Assembly (NCBI GenBank): GCA_021780105.1
Contig: JAJXZJ010000035.1
Coordinates: forward strand, 1-64,000
Origin: a bacterium
Lineage (GTDB): Bacteria; Verrucomicrobiota; Verrucomicrobiia; Limisphaerales; J093
DNA: 64,000 nucleotides
Direction of reading: 5' to 3'
Position numbers and translations under genes: made by a program. Of the stretch, positions 1-8,705 are shown one piece after another. Within the stretch, counting starts at the first letter, position 1, and every line of letters starts with the position of its first letter. Under the pieces are notes generated by a model. The model was not told the origin of the DNA and ran no database searches. It was given only the letters and a program-made list of their open reading frames with translations.

Positions 1-30
1 CCACACAGAAAGAAGAAAAAACAGCAGAAA

Positions 31-55
31 GGGGGGGGGGGGGGGGGGGGGGGGG
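31..55. repeat. 25-base poly-G run at contig edge
   Basis: An uninterrupted run of 25 G follows an A-rich 30-base leader at the extreme left edge. Nothing else in the window resembles either the leader or the run. Poly-G at a contig end is typical of sequencing read-through or adapter artefact, so I read this as non-biological. Bases 56-220 contain no gene that I can support. Confidence 0.7.
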
Positions 56-220
56 CCTTGTGCTGCAGCAGGCTTCGCCCTGAAGCGCTGAGCAAACAAA
101 ATGACTATTCGAGTTCATGGCAACCACGACATGGATTAGCCGGTTCCGTGCCAAGTCGGACTGCAATGGGTAGTTGTTTGGGATCACACACACCCTCGTC
201 GCAGCGCGGCGTGACGCGCC

Positions 221-2044
221 TCAGCCGGGTGCGAACGGCGGCAGCGGCAACTGCTTGGCCTGACGCAGCTCGGCCTGCCGGCGCAACAAGGCAATCCGCT
301 GCTCGTCCGGCAGGGCGGGATCGGCGATTTGCCGGCTGGCCTCGCGCAGTTGCCGGTCGAGGAACTGGTCGCGCAGCCGCTGCGCGGTTTGCACGAGCTG
401 TTCCGGCCGGTTCTTGAGTTCCCGATTTTCGGAAACTGATTCGGTCACGAGCCGCTGCGCCGCCAAGTCGTCCTCCAGTTCATCGAGCAACGCCGCGACG
501 CTTTGCCAGTCGCCGGCGCGTTCGGCCGCCAGCCGGCGTTCGATGATGCGCCGGACCTGCGGATGTTGCAGCCAGTCCGGATCGAGGTTTGCCGCCGTCC
601 ACGGCACAAGCGCGTCGTCCAGCAGCAGCAGTTTCAACAACCAGGCTTCCGCCGGCGACGGCGGCGGCGCTTCCTCCGTGGGCTGTGCATCAGCAAATTC
701 AACCTCGGGCCGCGGCTCGCGGACCGGCTGGCCGGCCTTGCGAAACTGCGCCCGCACGGCTTCGACGCCGACGCCGAGCCGCTGGGCGGTTTTTTGCGCG
801 TAGGTGTCAATCAGGACCGCGTCGCCGGTCTTCAACACTGCGGCCGCCATGTCGCGCACCACGGCCGCCCGGCCGCGGTCGGAGGCCGGGTCGTTCGTGG
901 TGAGGAGGCGGTTGAGCAGGTAATCAAAAAAACCGGCGGCGCGCTGGATGAGTTCGCGGAACGCCGCGCCGCCTTCTTCCTTGATGAAGCTGTCCGGATC
1001 GTGCGGCGCCGGCACGGTGGCGACGCGGATGGCCAGGCCGGAGGCGAGGAGGTCGTCCAGCGCCCGAAGCGCGGCTTTCTGGCCGGCGGTGTCGGAATCG
1101 AAGCACAGGACGACCTCCGGCACGTAGCGTTTCAAAATGCGGCAGTGGTCGGCGGTCAGCGCCGTGCCTTGCGGGGCGACGATGTTCTGCACGCCGGCCA
1201 TGAAGCAGGCGATCAGGTCGAGCTGGCCTTCGCAAATGATCGCGAAACCGGCGTCGAGGATGGCGCGCTTGGACTTGTCGAGGCCGAACATGACGCGACC
1301 CTTGGTGAAAATCGGCGTTTCGGGCGAGTTGACGTATTTGGCGGTCTTTTCGTCACCGGCCAGGATGCGTCCGCTGAAGCCGATCACCCGGCCCTGCTCG
1401 TCGCAGATCGGGAACATCAACCGGCCGCGGAAACGGTCGTAATACCGCGGCGGCCCGCCGCCTTCGGCGTCTTTGCGGATGATGAGACCCGCCTGCTCGA
1501 CGGTGGCCAGATCGAACCCGCGGGACTTGGCCCAATTAACGGTATCGTCCCAGGCGTCTGGCGCACAGCCGAGGCGGAAGAGTTTGACGGCTTCCGCCGA
1601 TACGCCGCGTTTGGCGAGGTAATCGCGGGCGATCTGGCCGGCGGCGGCGTTGGCCAGCACGGCCTGCCATCGCTGGCAGAGCTGTTCGTGGATCTTCAGC
1701 AGCGTTTCCTTGAGAAACTGCGTTTGCGACGCAGCGGGATTTTCCGCGAATTCGAGCGGAATGCGCGCCCGCTCGGCGAGGCGGCGGACGGCTTCGAGAA
1801 AGGTGATGTTCTCGTATTCCTTGACGAACGTGAACACGTCGCCGCCCTTGTGGCAGCCGAAGCAGTGGAAAATCTGCCGTTGCGGATTGACGTGAAAGCT
1901 GGGCGTCTTCTCTTTGTGGAACGGGCAGAGGGCGAGGAAGTTGGCGCCGGCGCGCTTCAACGGCAGCGAGGCGCCGATCACGTCCACGATGTCGCTCGCG
2001 GCGCGTATCTGCTCCAGTGTGGCCGGTGGAATCAAGCCTGCCAT
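221..2044 (-). CDS. dnaG: DNA primase DnaG
   Basis: RNA primer synthesis for DNA replication, working with the replicative helicase. The 607-residue protein starts with the typical primase N-terminus followed by a CHC2 zinc-binding domain (C40, H43, C61, C64). The catalytic core has a TOPRIM fold with the conserved glutamate in EGQLD (E272) and the D-S-D pair at 316/318. A C-terminal helicase-interaction region of about 200 residues follows. The frame stays open upstream to 2233, but the extra 63 residues are low-complexity Arg/Ala-rich and lie outside the family, so I chose the ATG at 2044. The usual rpoD partner is not adjacent; the neighbour on the other strand is the sphingolipid-like set. 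Family assignment is secure from the motifs. Confidence 0.95.
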   Translation of the reverse strand: MAGLIPPATLEQIRAASDIVDVIGASLPLKRAGANFLALCPFHKEKTPSFHVNPQRQIFHCFGCHKGGDVFTFVKEYENITFLEAVRRLAERARIPLEFAENPAASQTQFLKETLLKIHEQLCQRWQAVLANAAAGQIARDYLAKRGVSAEAVKLFRLGCAPDAWDDTVNWAKSRGFDLATVEQAGLIIRKDAEGGGPPRYYDRFRGRLMFPICDEQGRVIGFSGRILAGDEKTAKYVNSPETPIFTKGRVMFGLDKSKRAILDAGFAIICEGQLDLIACFMAGVQNIVAPQGTALTADHCRILKRYVPEVVLCFDSDTAGQKAALRALDDLLASGLAIRVATVPAPHDPDSFIKEEGGAAFRELIQRAAGFFDYLLNRLLTTNDPASDRGRAAVVRDMAAAVLKTGDAVLIDTYAQKTAQRLGVGVEAVRAQFRKAGQPVREPRPEVEFADAQPTEEAPPPSPAEAWLLKLLLLDDALVPWTAANLDPDWLQHPQVRRIIERRLAAERAGDWQSVAALLDELEDDLAAQRLVTESVSENRELKNRPEQLVQTAQRLRDQFLDRQLREASRQIADPALPDEQRIALLRRQAELRQAKQLPLPPFAPG

Positions 2045-2301
2045 TCCGTTGGAGGCTGCCGTTTTCACCGGCGGCACGCAAGCCGCGCCGGCGCGCCGGC
2101 GCCATCCGGCCCGCCTTCCGACTGGACGGGCGGCCATCAAAACCGCTTGACACGGAGCCGGTCTTAAATTGACGCTTCTGCGACATAAGATTCGGCTCAA
2201 GTTCAGTTTGGTGGCGGTGACTGAAGGGGTCATGTTCTTGCCGACAACCCGTTACGACGTGTGCTGGGCGGACTAGCTTTGAAAGGCCGATTCGCGTTTC
2301 T

Positions 2302-3630
2302 ATGAAGGGTAATGATCAGATCACAAACGTGAAACAGCCCGGCAACGGCGCCTCGCGCGCCGAATCGCCGGGGTATCCGCTATCCGGCGACGATGTCGTT
2401 GATGCCCACCAGGCGGCCCGGCCGCGTCCGCCGCGGACGACCGGTGCGCTGCCCTTGCTGGCCAAGGCGCGCAACTTCAAGAGCGCCGCCCAGGTGCGCT
2501 CGCTCGGTCTTTATCCCTATTTCCGCACCATTTCCTCCGCGCAGGACACCGAGGTGATGATCAATGGCCGGCGGGTGTTGATGCTGGGATCGAACAGCTA
2601 CCTCGGCCTGACGAATCATCCGAAAATCAAGGAAGCGACCAAGACGGCCGTGGAAAAGTACGGCACGGGCTGCGCCGGCTCCCGGTTCCTCAACGGCTCG
2701 CTGGACATTCATCTGGAGCTGGAGGCCGAACTCGCGCGGCTGGTCAAGAAGGAGGCCGTGTTGCTTTACAGCACCGGCTTTCAGGTCAATCTCGGCGTGA
2801 TCAGCACGCTGGTCGGCAAGGGCGAATACGTTCTGGCGGACAAGAGCAACCACGCCAGCATCATCGAGGGCTGTCTGCTTTCGCAGGGAAAATTTCTTCG
2901 CTTCGCGCACCGCGACATGGCCGCGCTGGAAAACCGGCTGCAACAAATCGAGCCGGACGCCGGCAAGTTGATTGTCGTGGACGGCGTCTTCAGCATGGAG
3001 GGCGACATCATCCCGCTGCCGGAATTATGCCGGCTGGCCGAGGAGCACCAGGCGGCCGTGATGGTGGACGACGCCCATGCGATCGGCGTGCTGGGCGAGC
3101 ACGGCTCGGGCACCGCCAGCCACTTCGGCCTTACCGAGCAGGTGCATCTGATCATGGGCACGTTCAGCAAGTCGCTGGCGAGCCTGGGCGGCTTTATCGC
3201 GTCCGACTTCGAAACCATTGACTATCTCAAGCACCATTCGCGGGCGTTGATTTTCAGCGCCAGCATGAGCCCGGCCAACGCCGCCGCCGTGCTCGCCGCC
3301 CTGAAAATCATGGTCGCCGAGCCGGAGCGCATCGCGCGGCTCTGGCACAACACCGAGCGGATGAAACAGGGCCTGCTCTCGCTCGGCTTCGATCTGGGCG
3401 CGTCGCATTCGCCGATCCTGCCCGTTTACACGCGCGAGTTGATGCGCACCTTCCGCTTCTGCAAACGGCTGGAGGAGGAAGGCGTGTTCGTGAACCCGGT
3501 CGTCTCGCCCGGCGTGCTGCCCGGCCAGGAACTGCTGCGCATCAGCCTCATGGCCACCCACACCGACACGCAGATTGATTTTGCGCTGGAAAAACTGGAG
3601 CAGGTCGGCCGGGAACTGGGCCTGATTTGA
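2302..3630 (+). CDS. spt: serine palmitoyltransferase-like alpha-oxoamine synthase
   Basis: PLP-dependent enzyme of the alpha-oxoamine synthase family, expected to condense serine with a fatty acyl thioester to 3-ketosphinganine. Visible motifs are SNHAS (H184), VDDAHAIG (D257, H259) and the PLP-lysine loop [12 protein letters not shown] (K290). The long [18 protein letters not shown] block and the MATHT ending match, from memory, the Bacteroides/Sphingomonas serine palmitoyltransferase group better than KBL or BioF. The first roughly 50 residues are a low-complexity extension and the true start could lie further inside. The gene is followed after 31 bp by an NAD-dependent reductase and then an Aur1/PAP2-like membrane protein, which supports sphingolipid synthesis. 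Alternatives are 8-amino-7-oxononanoate synthase or another acyl-amino-ketone synthase. Confidence 0.85.
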   Translation: MKGNDQITNVKQPGNGASRAESPGYPLSGDDVVDAHQAARPRPPRTTGALPLLAKARNFKSAAQVRSLGLYPYFRTISSAQDTEVMINGRRVLMLGSNSYLGLTNHPKIKEATKTAVEKYGTGCAGSRFLNGSLDIHLELEAELARLVKKEAVLLYSTGFQVNLGVISTLVGKGEYVLADKSNHASIIEGCLLSQGKFLRFAHRDMAALENRLQQIEPDAGKLIVVDGVFSMEGDIIPLPELCRLAEEHQAAVMVDDAHAIGVLGEHGSGTASHFGLTEQVHLIMGTFSKSLASLGGFIASDFETIDYLKHHSRALIFSASMSPANAAAVLAALKIMVAEPERIARLWHNTERMKQGLLSLGFDLGASHSPILPVYTRELMRTFRFCKRLEEEGVFVNPVVSPGVLPGQELLRISLMATHTDTQIDFALEKLEQVGRELGLI

Positions 3631-3661
3631 GCGCCGCCGTGCCGCCGGAAGGCCGGAAGCC

Positions 3662-4639
3662 ATGAAGGTTCTGCTGACAGGCGCAACCGGATTTGTCGGC
3701 AGCCATGTCCTGGACGGCCTCCTTGCCCGCGGCGTTCCGACGGCCGTGCTGCTGCGCCCGACCAGCAACCGGCGCTTCATCGCCGCGCACCTGCCGCGGA
3801 TCGAAATCTGCCCCGGCTCGATCACGGATCCCGCCAGCCTCGCGACGGCGTTGCACGGCGTCACCCACGTCATCCACTGTGCCGGCCTGATCAAGGCGCT
3901 GCGCGCGGAGGAACTGTTTGCCGTGAACCGCGACGGCACGCGCAACGTGGTCGCCGCCGTGAATGCCGCTTCCGTGGAGCGGCTGGTTCATATTTCCAGC
4001 CTCGCCGTGTCCGGACCCGGCACCGCGGCCGCGCCGGCCCGTGAAGACGCGCCGCCGGCGCCCGTTTCGGAATACGGGCGCAGCAAACTGGCGGCCGAAC
4101 GCGAAGTCACGGAACGCTGCCGCCCGGCGTTCACCATCCTGCGGCCGGCGGCCGTGTTCGGTCCACGCGACGGCGAGTTTCTCCGTTTGTTCAAGGCGGC
4201 GCGGGCGCGCGTCCTGCCCGTGTTCGGCGGCGGCCGGCAGGAGTTGAGCCTCGTGTTCGTGACCGATCTCGCCGCGGCCATCATCGCCAGCCTTGAGCAT
4301 CCGGCCGCGCCGGGTCGCATCATCCATGCGGCCTCGCCGGAAGGGGCGACGGCACGTCAACTCACGCTGGAAATCGCCGGCGTGCTTGGCGTGCGCCCCT
4401 TCACGCCGTCGCTGCCCAACGCCGCGCTGCGTCCGGTTTGCGCGCTGGCGCAGGCGCTGGCGCGGCTGACGCGCCGGCCCACGGTGCTGGGGCACGGAAA
4501 AATCCACGAGTTGATGGCGGCCGGCTGGGTGTGCGACACGGGCCGGCTGCGCGCGGAACTGGGTTTCACGCGCTTCACGCCGTTGCGCGAGGGGCTTCGG
4601 GAAACGGGCGGCTGGTATGAGGCCGCCGGATGGTTGTAA
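3662..4639 (+). CDS. NAD-dependent epimerase/dehydratase (extended SDR)
   Basis: A 325-residue extended short-chain dehydrogenase. The N-terminal Rossmann motif TGATGFVGSH (residues 6-15) binds NAD(P), and the catalytic pair is Y138 and K142 (YGRSK) with an ISS stretch near 111-113. The C-terminal half has the variable substrate-binding region. It sits between a serine palmitoyltransferase-like gene (31 bp upstream) and a PAP2-like membrane enzyme (12 bp downstream), which makes a 3-ketosphinganine or ceramide reductase role attractive. That role is inference from context, because the family also covers sugar-nucleotide epimerases and sterol/hopanoid dehydrogenases. Confidence 0.85.
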   Translation: MKVLLTGATGFVGSHVLDGLLARGVPTAVLLRPTSNRRFIAAHLPRIEICPGSITDPASLATALHGVTHVIHCAGLIKALRAEELFAVNRDGTRNVVAAVNAASVERLVHISSLAVSGPGTAAAPAREDAPPAPVSEYGRSKLAAEREVTERCRPAFTILRPAAVFGPRDGEFLRLFKAARARVLPVFGGGRQELSLVFVTDLAAAIIASLEHPAAPGRIIHAASPEGATARQLTLEIAGVLGVRPFTPSLPNAALRPVCALAQALARLTRRPTVLGHGKIHELMAAGWVCDTGRLRAELGFTRFTPLREGLRETGGWYEAAGWL

Positions 4640-4651
4640 GGTTGCGCGCTG

Positions 4652-5608
4652 ATGCGAGGCTACGTATTCATTGATTACGCCACCCAGATTTACATCACGG
4701 TGGTTGGCGTGCTGATTCTGGCGTTTCACAACGGCACGGTGCCGGAGTGGCCGTGGCTGGCGGCGGCGCACGCCGCCGGTCTGGTGCTCATCCACCTGCT
4801 CGTCCGCGCCCAGGCGGCGCGGCCGGCCAGCCGGGTGCTGGATTTTCTAAGGCACTTTTATCCGGTGCTGCTCTACACGGCGTTTTACCGCGAAACGGGC
4901 GAGCTGAACCGGATGTTCATGCCGGACTATCTCGATGCGCATTTCATCGCCGCCGACCAAAGGCTGTTCGGGTTCCAGCCGTCCATCGAGTTCATGGACC
5001 GGCTGCCGCATCTGTGGATCAGCGAAATATTTTACGCCGCATATTTTTCCTATTACGTGATGATCGCCGGCGTGGGCCTGGCGCTGTTCGTGCGCAACCG
5101 CCGGCAGTTTTTTCATTACGTCTCGGTCATCTCGTTCATGTTTTACGTCTGCTACCTGATCTACATCGCCCTGCCGGTGATGGGGCCGCGGGCGTTTTTC
5201 CGCGAGATTGACGGCTTCCGCCTGCCGGACGCCATTCAGGCCTATGCGGGCGAGCCGACCTATCCCGCCGCCATCAAGCCCGGACTGTTTCGCCAGACCG
5301 TGGTGTGGATTTACCGGCATTTTGAAGGGCCTGGCGCGGCGTTTCCCAGCAGTCACGTGGCCGTGGCGATCGGCACGGCCTGGTTCTCCTTCCGGTATCT
5401 CCGGCGCCTCCGCTGGTGGCATTTCGGGGACGTGGTCCTGCTCTGTGCCTCGACGGTTTACTGCCGCTACCACTATGTCGTGGACGTCATGGCCGGCATG
5501 TTGACGGCTGCGGTGCTGCTGCCGCTGGGCAACTGGCTCTATCGCCACTTTCAGGAAGGGGAGCCGGTTGCTTCCCGGCAACCCGAGCTTCGCCAGGGGA
5601 GCCAGTAG
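4652..5608 (+). CDS. PAP2/Aur1-like integral membrane phosphotransferase
   Basis: A 318-residue multi-pass membrane protein with the three PAP2 signature blocks in the Aur1-like (PAP2_3) arrangement: GPRAFF near 178-183, FPSSHVA at 231-237, and HYVVD with H274 and D278. The hydrophobic segments are evenly spaced and there is no cleavable signal. PAP2_3 proteins include inositol-phosphoceramide synthase and related head-group transferases, while plain PAP2 enzymes dephosphorylate lipid phosphates. It is the third gene of a tight set with the serine palmitoyltransferase-like and SDR genes, so a head-group transfer or phosphatase step on a sphingolipid is the best inference. The substrate cannot be read from the sequence. 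Confidence 0.8.
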   Translation: MRGYVFIDYATQIYITVVGVLILAFHNGTVPEWPWLAAAHAAGLVLIHLLVRAQAARPASRVLDFLRHFYPVLLYTAFYRETGELNRMFMPDYLDAHFIAADQRLFGFQPSIEFMDRLPHLWISEIFYAAYFSYYVMIAGVGLALFVRNRRQFFHYVSVISFMFYVCYLIYIALPVMGPRAFFREIDGFRLPDAIQAYAGEPTYPAAIKPGLFRQTVVWIYRHFEGPGAAFPSSHVAVAIGTAWFSFRYLRRLRWWHFGDVVLLCASTVYCRYHYVVDVMAGMLTAAVLLPLGNWLYRHFQEGEPVASRQPELRQGSQ

Positions 5609-5639
5609 CGCCTTCGCGGTGCCGCCGGACCACCGTGGA

Positions 5640-6665
5640 TCAGGCCGCCGCTGGCTTCCGGGCGACAACCAGCGAATTCATGCCTTCGTCGCTCTGGACC
5701 AACGCCACCGCGCCAAAACCGGCGGCCTCCAAGTCCGCGCGCAGTTCGGCCAGCGTGAACGTGCCGCCGACTTCGTTGGCCACCAGCATGTTCACGGCAA
5801 ACAACGCACCGGCGCAGGGGTGGGTTCGCGCGGCGTCCATCACCACATCGCGTATGGCGATGCGTCCGCCGGGGACCAGCGCGGCGAAAATCCTGGCGAA
5901 CAACGCGCGATTCTGGACACGCGAATTCTGGTGAATGATCGCACTCACCCACGCGAGGTCCGCGCCGGCCGGCAGCGAGTCCGTGGCGAAATCGCCCGCG
6001 ACCAGCCGGACGCGCGCCGCAAAACCCGCCGCCTCCAGGCGCCGGCGGGCCAGCGGGATCACCGAAGGCCGGTCGAAGAGCGTGGCGCTCGCCGTGGGAC
6101 ACGCGTTAAGGAACGCCATCGTCCACGTGCCCGAGGCGCCGCCAACGTCGAGCAGGTGGTCGAACCGAACCGGTTCCAGGGCGTGAATCAGCCGGTCGGC
6201 GTTGGGTGCGGCGAGATTGTGCATGCCTTCGATGAAGGCCTCCTCGTCGCCCGCCTCGCCCCGCACGCTGGGCGGCGCCTGCGCCGGCCGGCCGGTCTTC
6301 ACCACGCGCGCCAGTTGCGCCCAGCGTCGCAGACAGTTTCCCTGATGCCGGGTGATGGCCAGCAGACTGTGTGCGCCCTGGGCCGTGAGCAAGGCGTCCA
6401 GACCTTCGGCCAGCGCGTAGCGGCCGCCCGCCTTTGCCAGCAGCCGCAGCGCAGCCAGCGCGTCGAGCAGGACGGCCGTGCCCCGCTCGTCCGCTTCCAG
6501 ACGGCGGGCAACTTCGGCGGCGGTCAGCGGGTGCTCGGCCAGCGCGGCGAAAACATCCAGCTCGGCGGCGGCGGTCAACACGGCGGCGGCCTGGTAACTT
6601 CGCCCGAGCGTCAGCAACGCCTCGGTGTTCCAACGCCGGGAGGGTTCTGCCTGGTTCATCGCCAT
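5640..6665 (-). CDS. SAM-dependent O-methyltransferase (methyltransferase_2 type)
   Basis: A 341-residue class I methyltransferase. The N-terminal third (about 1-105) looks like the winged-helix dimerisation domain of the hydroxyneurosporene/acetylserotonin O-methyltransferase group. The SAM-binding glycine loop LLDVGGASGTW is near residues 172-182, followed by an acidic strand-2 residue (LFDRP) and the region LAWVSAIIHQ. It is convergent with the PAP2-like gene, with a 31-bp gap. No biosynthetic partner that would define the substrate is adjacent. Either M1 or M3 may be the start, because they are two codons apart. Confidence 0.85.
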   Translation of the reverse strand: MAMNQAEPSRRWNTEALLTLGRSYQAAAVLTAAAELDVFAALAEHPLTAAEVARRLEADERGTAVLLDALAALRLLAKAGGRYALAEGLDALLTAQGAHSLLAITRHQGNCLRRWAQLARVVKTGRPAQAPPSVRGEAGDEEAFIEGMHNLAAPNADRLIHALEPVRFDHLLDVGGASGTWTMAFLNACPTASATLFDRPSVIPLARRRLEAAGFAARVRLVAGDFATDSLPAGADLAWVSAIIHQNSRVQNRALFARIFAALVPGGRIAIRDVVMDAARTHPCAGALFAVNMLVANEVGGTFTLAELRADLEAAGFGAVALVQSDEGMNSLVVARKPAAA

Positions 6666-6805
6666 CGAGTCTAAACCCGTCCGCCCGGCGGGAAAAGCAG
6701 CAATCTTTACGGCAAACCATCGCCAAGCTTACAAATTATTTTACTCTTTATTTCGCTCGAACCGTTTGCGAATCTCTCCAATTAACGTAATTTGCTATCC
6801 GGATT

Positions 6806-7255
6806 ATGAGCCAACTTGCGGCAAATGGTTCCGAAGTGGTTGATACGCGCCTTATGCTATCCGAAACAAAAAATTTGAAGGACGTGCTTGTTTCCAACGC
6901 GCCGTTCGACGGCAAACGAGTTCGCGTGAACCTCTACCGGCGCGGCATCTTCCGCTCCTGCGTGTTTGGCAAGTGCCGGGTAACTCAGTATGGCGTTACC
7001 GTATCAGCGGAAACTCCGCTGACGCAGGGGCGTCGCTGCCTGAGCCAGTTTGAATTGACCCCCGCAGACGTGGCCACCATGACGCCCTCAAAATCCCCGG
7101 AGGCGGATTTCGACCTGCGGCTGGAACTCGAACTCGTCCAATGGCAGGAGCGGATCGAAAAGCACCCGCTGGCGGCGCAACCGAAGTCGCCCGGCCGGAG
7201 CATCCGCCGCCACTCGCTGATGAGTGACGCACCGCACGGTTCGGGCGAGCCTTGA
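6806..7255 (+). CDS. hypothetical protein, 149 aa
   Basis: Not recognised. Codon use looks like that of a real gene, and an AT-rich 140-bp intergenic stretch lies upstream, shared with the divergent methyltransferase gene. The protein has no signal peptide or membrane segment. The central part alternates charged and beta-branched residues (RVRVNLYRRGIF, VTQYGVTVSAE), suggesting a small beta-rich domain, and the C-terminal 40 residues are basic and probably disordered. It ends just before a convergent hairpin shared with purD. The UGA stop was considered as a selenocysteine codon and rejected. Confidence 0.5.
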   Translation: MSQLAANGSEVVDTRLMLSETKNLKDVLVSNAPFDGKRVRVNLYRRGIFRSCVFGKCRVTQYGVTVSAETPLTQGRRCLSQFELTPADVATMTPSKSPEADFDLRLELELVQWQERIEKHPLAAQPKSPGRSIRRHSLMSDAPHGSGEP

Positions 7256-7262
7256 ACCGTCT

Positions 7263-7287
7263 CGCCTGCCGCAGGATGAGGCAGGCG
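7263..7287. terminator. convergent hairpin between the hypothetical gene and purD
   Basis: A perfect 8-bp inverted repeat, CGCCTGCC and GGCAGGCG, encloses a 9-base loop. It fills the gap between two convergent genes that end at 7255 and 7291, so it could act in both directions. There is no T tract, which makes intrinsic termination uncertain. Confidence 0.45.
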
Positions 7288-7290
7288 TTG

Positions 7291-8613
7291 TCAGGCGGTT
7301 TGCACTTCGAGTGGCGCACTGCCGGTCAACGCCTTGCTGGCAATGTCGCGGCGGAAATGTGCTCCTTCAAACTGAATACGCTCAACAGCCACGTAAGCGG
7401 CGGCTTGCGCTGATTTCAAGTCTTTGCCCACCGCCGTCACCCCCAGCACCCGCCCACCGTTCGTGACGACGCTGTCTTCGGCCCGCGCGGTGCCGGCGTG
7501 AAAAACCTTCGTGCCCGGCAGCGCATTGGCCTCTGCGAGGCCGCGAATCGGCTTGCCTTTCGCGTAGCCGCCCGGATAGCCGCCGGAGGCCAGCACGACG
7601 CAGACCGCCGTCTCGGATTTCCACTTCAATTCCACGGTGTCGAGCGTGCCGCCGACGCTGGCGTCGAGCAGTTCGACGAGGTCGTTTTCGAGTCGCGCGA
7701 GGTAAACCTGTGTTTCCGGGTCGCCGAAACGCGCGTTGAATTCGAGCACCTTCGGTCCGTCCGCCGTCAGCATTACGCCCGGATACAGCAGGCCGCGGAA
7801 ATCAATGCCTTCCGCCGCGCAGCCGCGCAGCCACGGCTGTAGAATGCGGTCGTAGGCGGACGCCAGTTCGGCCGGCGCGAGAAACGGCGTGGGCGAGAAC
7901 GTGCCCATGCCGCCGGTATTGGGGCCGCGGTCGCCATCTTGGGCGCGTTTGTGGTCCTGCGACGACGGGAAAGGGCGGGCCATCCGGCCGTCGCAGAGCG
8001 CGTGCAGCGAAATTTCCGTGCCGGTCAGCAGCTCCTGGATGACGATGCGTGCGCCGGCGGCGCCGAAGGCATGTTTGACGAGGATTTCCTCGATGGCCTG
8101 GTCCGTCTGCGCCATGTCGCGGCAGATCAAGACGCCTTTGCCCAGCGCCAGGCCGTCGGCCTTCACGGCGCAGCGCCCGCCGAGCGCGGCGGCAAAGCGG
8201 GACGCCGCGGCGGCCTCGGTGAACGTCCCGGCCCGCGCGGTCGGAATGCCGTATTTCTCCATGAATGTCTGGGCGAAAACCTTGGACGATTCGAACTGCG
8301 CGGCCCGCCGGTTCGGTCCCCAAATCCGCAGCCCATGCGCCTGGAACAAGTCCACGATGCCCAGCGCGAGCGGATTGTCGGGACCAACGACCGTGAGGTC
8401 CGGCCGCTGCGCCTGCGCGAAGGCGAGCAACCCTGGCAAATCCTCCGCACCGAGGGCGACGCAGCCGACCGGCGCGCCGTTTTTTGCGCAGCGTTCCTCC
8501 GCGATGCCGGCGTTGCCGGGCGCGCACCAAATCCGCGTGGCGTGCGGCGACTGCGCCAGCTTCCACACCAACGCGTGCTCGCGCCCCCCGGAACCGATGA
8601 CCAAGAGTTTCAC
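7291..8613 (-). CDS. purD: phosphoribosylamine-glycine ligase PurD
   Basis: Purine synthesis step two: ATP-dependent ligation of glycine to phosphoribosylamine, giving GAR. The 440-residue protein opens with the family signature LLVIGSGGREHALVWKL and contains GPNRRAAQFESSK, the ATP-grasp region, and FNARFGDPETQ near the C-terminal third. I chose the GTG at 8613, which places the signature at residue 2. The frame is open to 8715, but that extension is unlike the family and would overlap the divergent AddB-like gene. The neighbours are unrelated; purC lies 53 kb away in this window. Confidence 0.95.
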   Translation of the reverse strand: MKLLVIGSGGREHALVWKLAQSPHATRIWCAPGNAGIAEERCAKNGAPVGCVALGAEDLPGLLAFAQAQRPDLTVVGPDNPLALGIVDLFQAHGLRIWGPNRRAAQFESSKVFAQTFMEKYGIPTARAGTFTEAAAASRFAAALGGRCAVKADGLALGKGVLICRDMAQTDQAIEEILVKHAFGAAGARIVIQELLTGTEISLHALCDGRMARPFPSSQDHKRAQDGDRGPNTGGMGTFSPTPFLAPAELASAYDRILQPWLRGCAAEGIDFRGLLYPGVMLTADGPKVLEFNARFGDPETQVYLARLENDLVELLDASVGGTLDTVELKWKSETAVCVVLASGGYPGGYAKGKPIRGLAEANALPGTKVFHAGTARAEDSVVTNGGRVLGVTAVGKDLKSAQAAAYVAVERIQFEGAHFRRDIASKALTGSAPLEVQTA

Positions 8614-8705
8614 GCGGCGGATTGAAACAGGAAATCCGGCGGCGCGGAAATGGATTTCTTCGCGGTGGACTTTGCTTCCGCGTGCCACCGCGATAACCTG
8701 CCGCC

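Noticed and set aside
503-2167. A long open frame on the plus strand opposite dnaG
   Set aside because: It is the GC-rich shadow of the primase gene; the product lacks any domain and the minus-strand frame carries all primase motifs.
3548-4795. A long minus-strand frame opposite the SDR gene
   Set aside because: Arg/Gly/Ala/His-rich product typical of an antisense shadow; the plus-strand gene has clear Rossmann and YxxxK motifs.
7253-7287. UGA stop of the 149-aa gene followed by a hairpin as another selenocysteine site
   Set aside because: The frame closes at a second UGA after seven codons, no Cys is near, and the loop is nine bases without the UGGC core. It fits a convergent terminator better.
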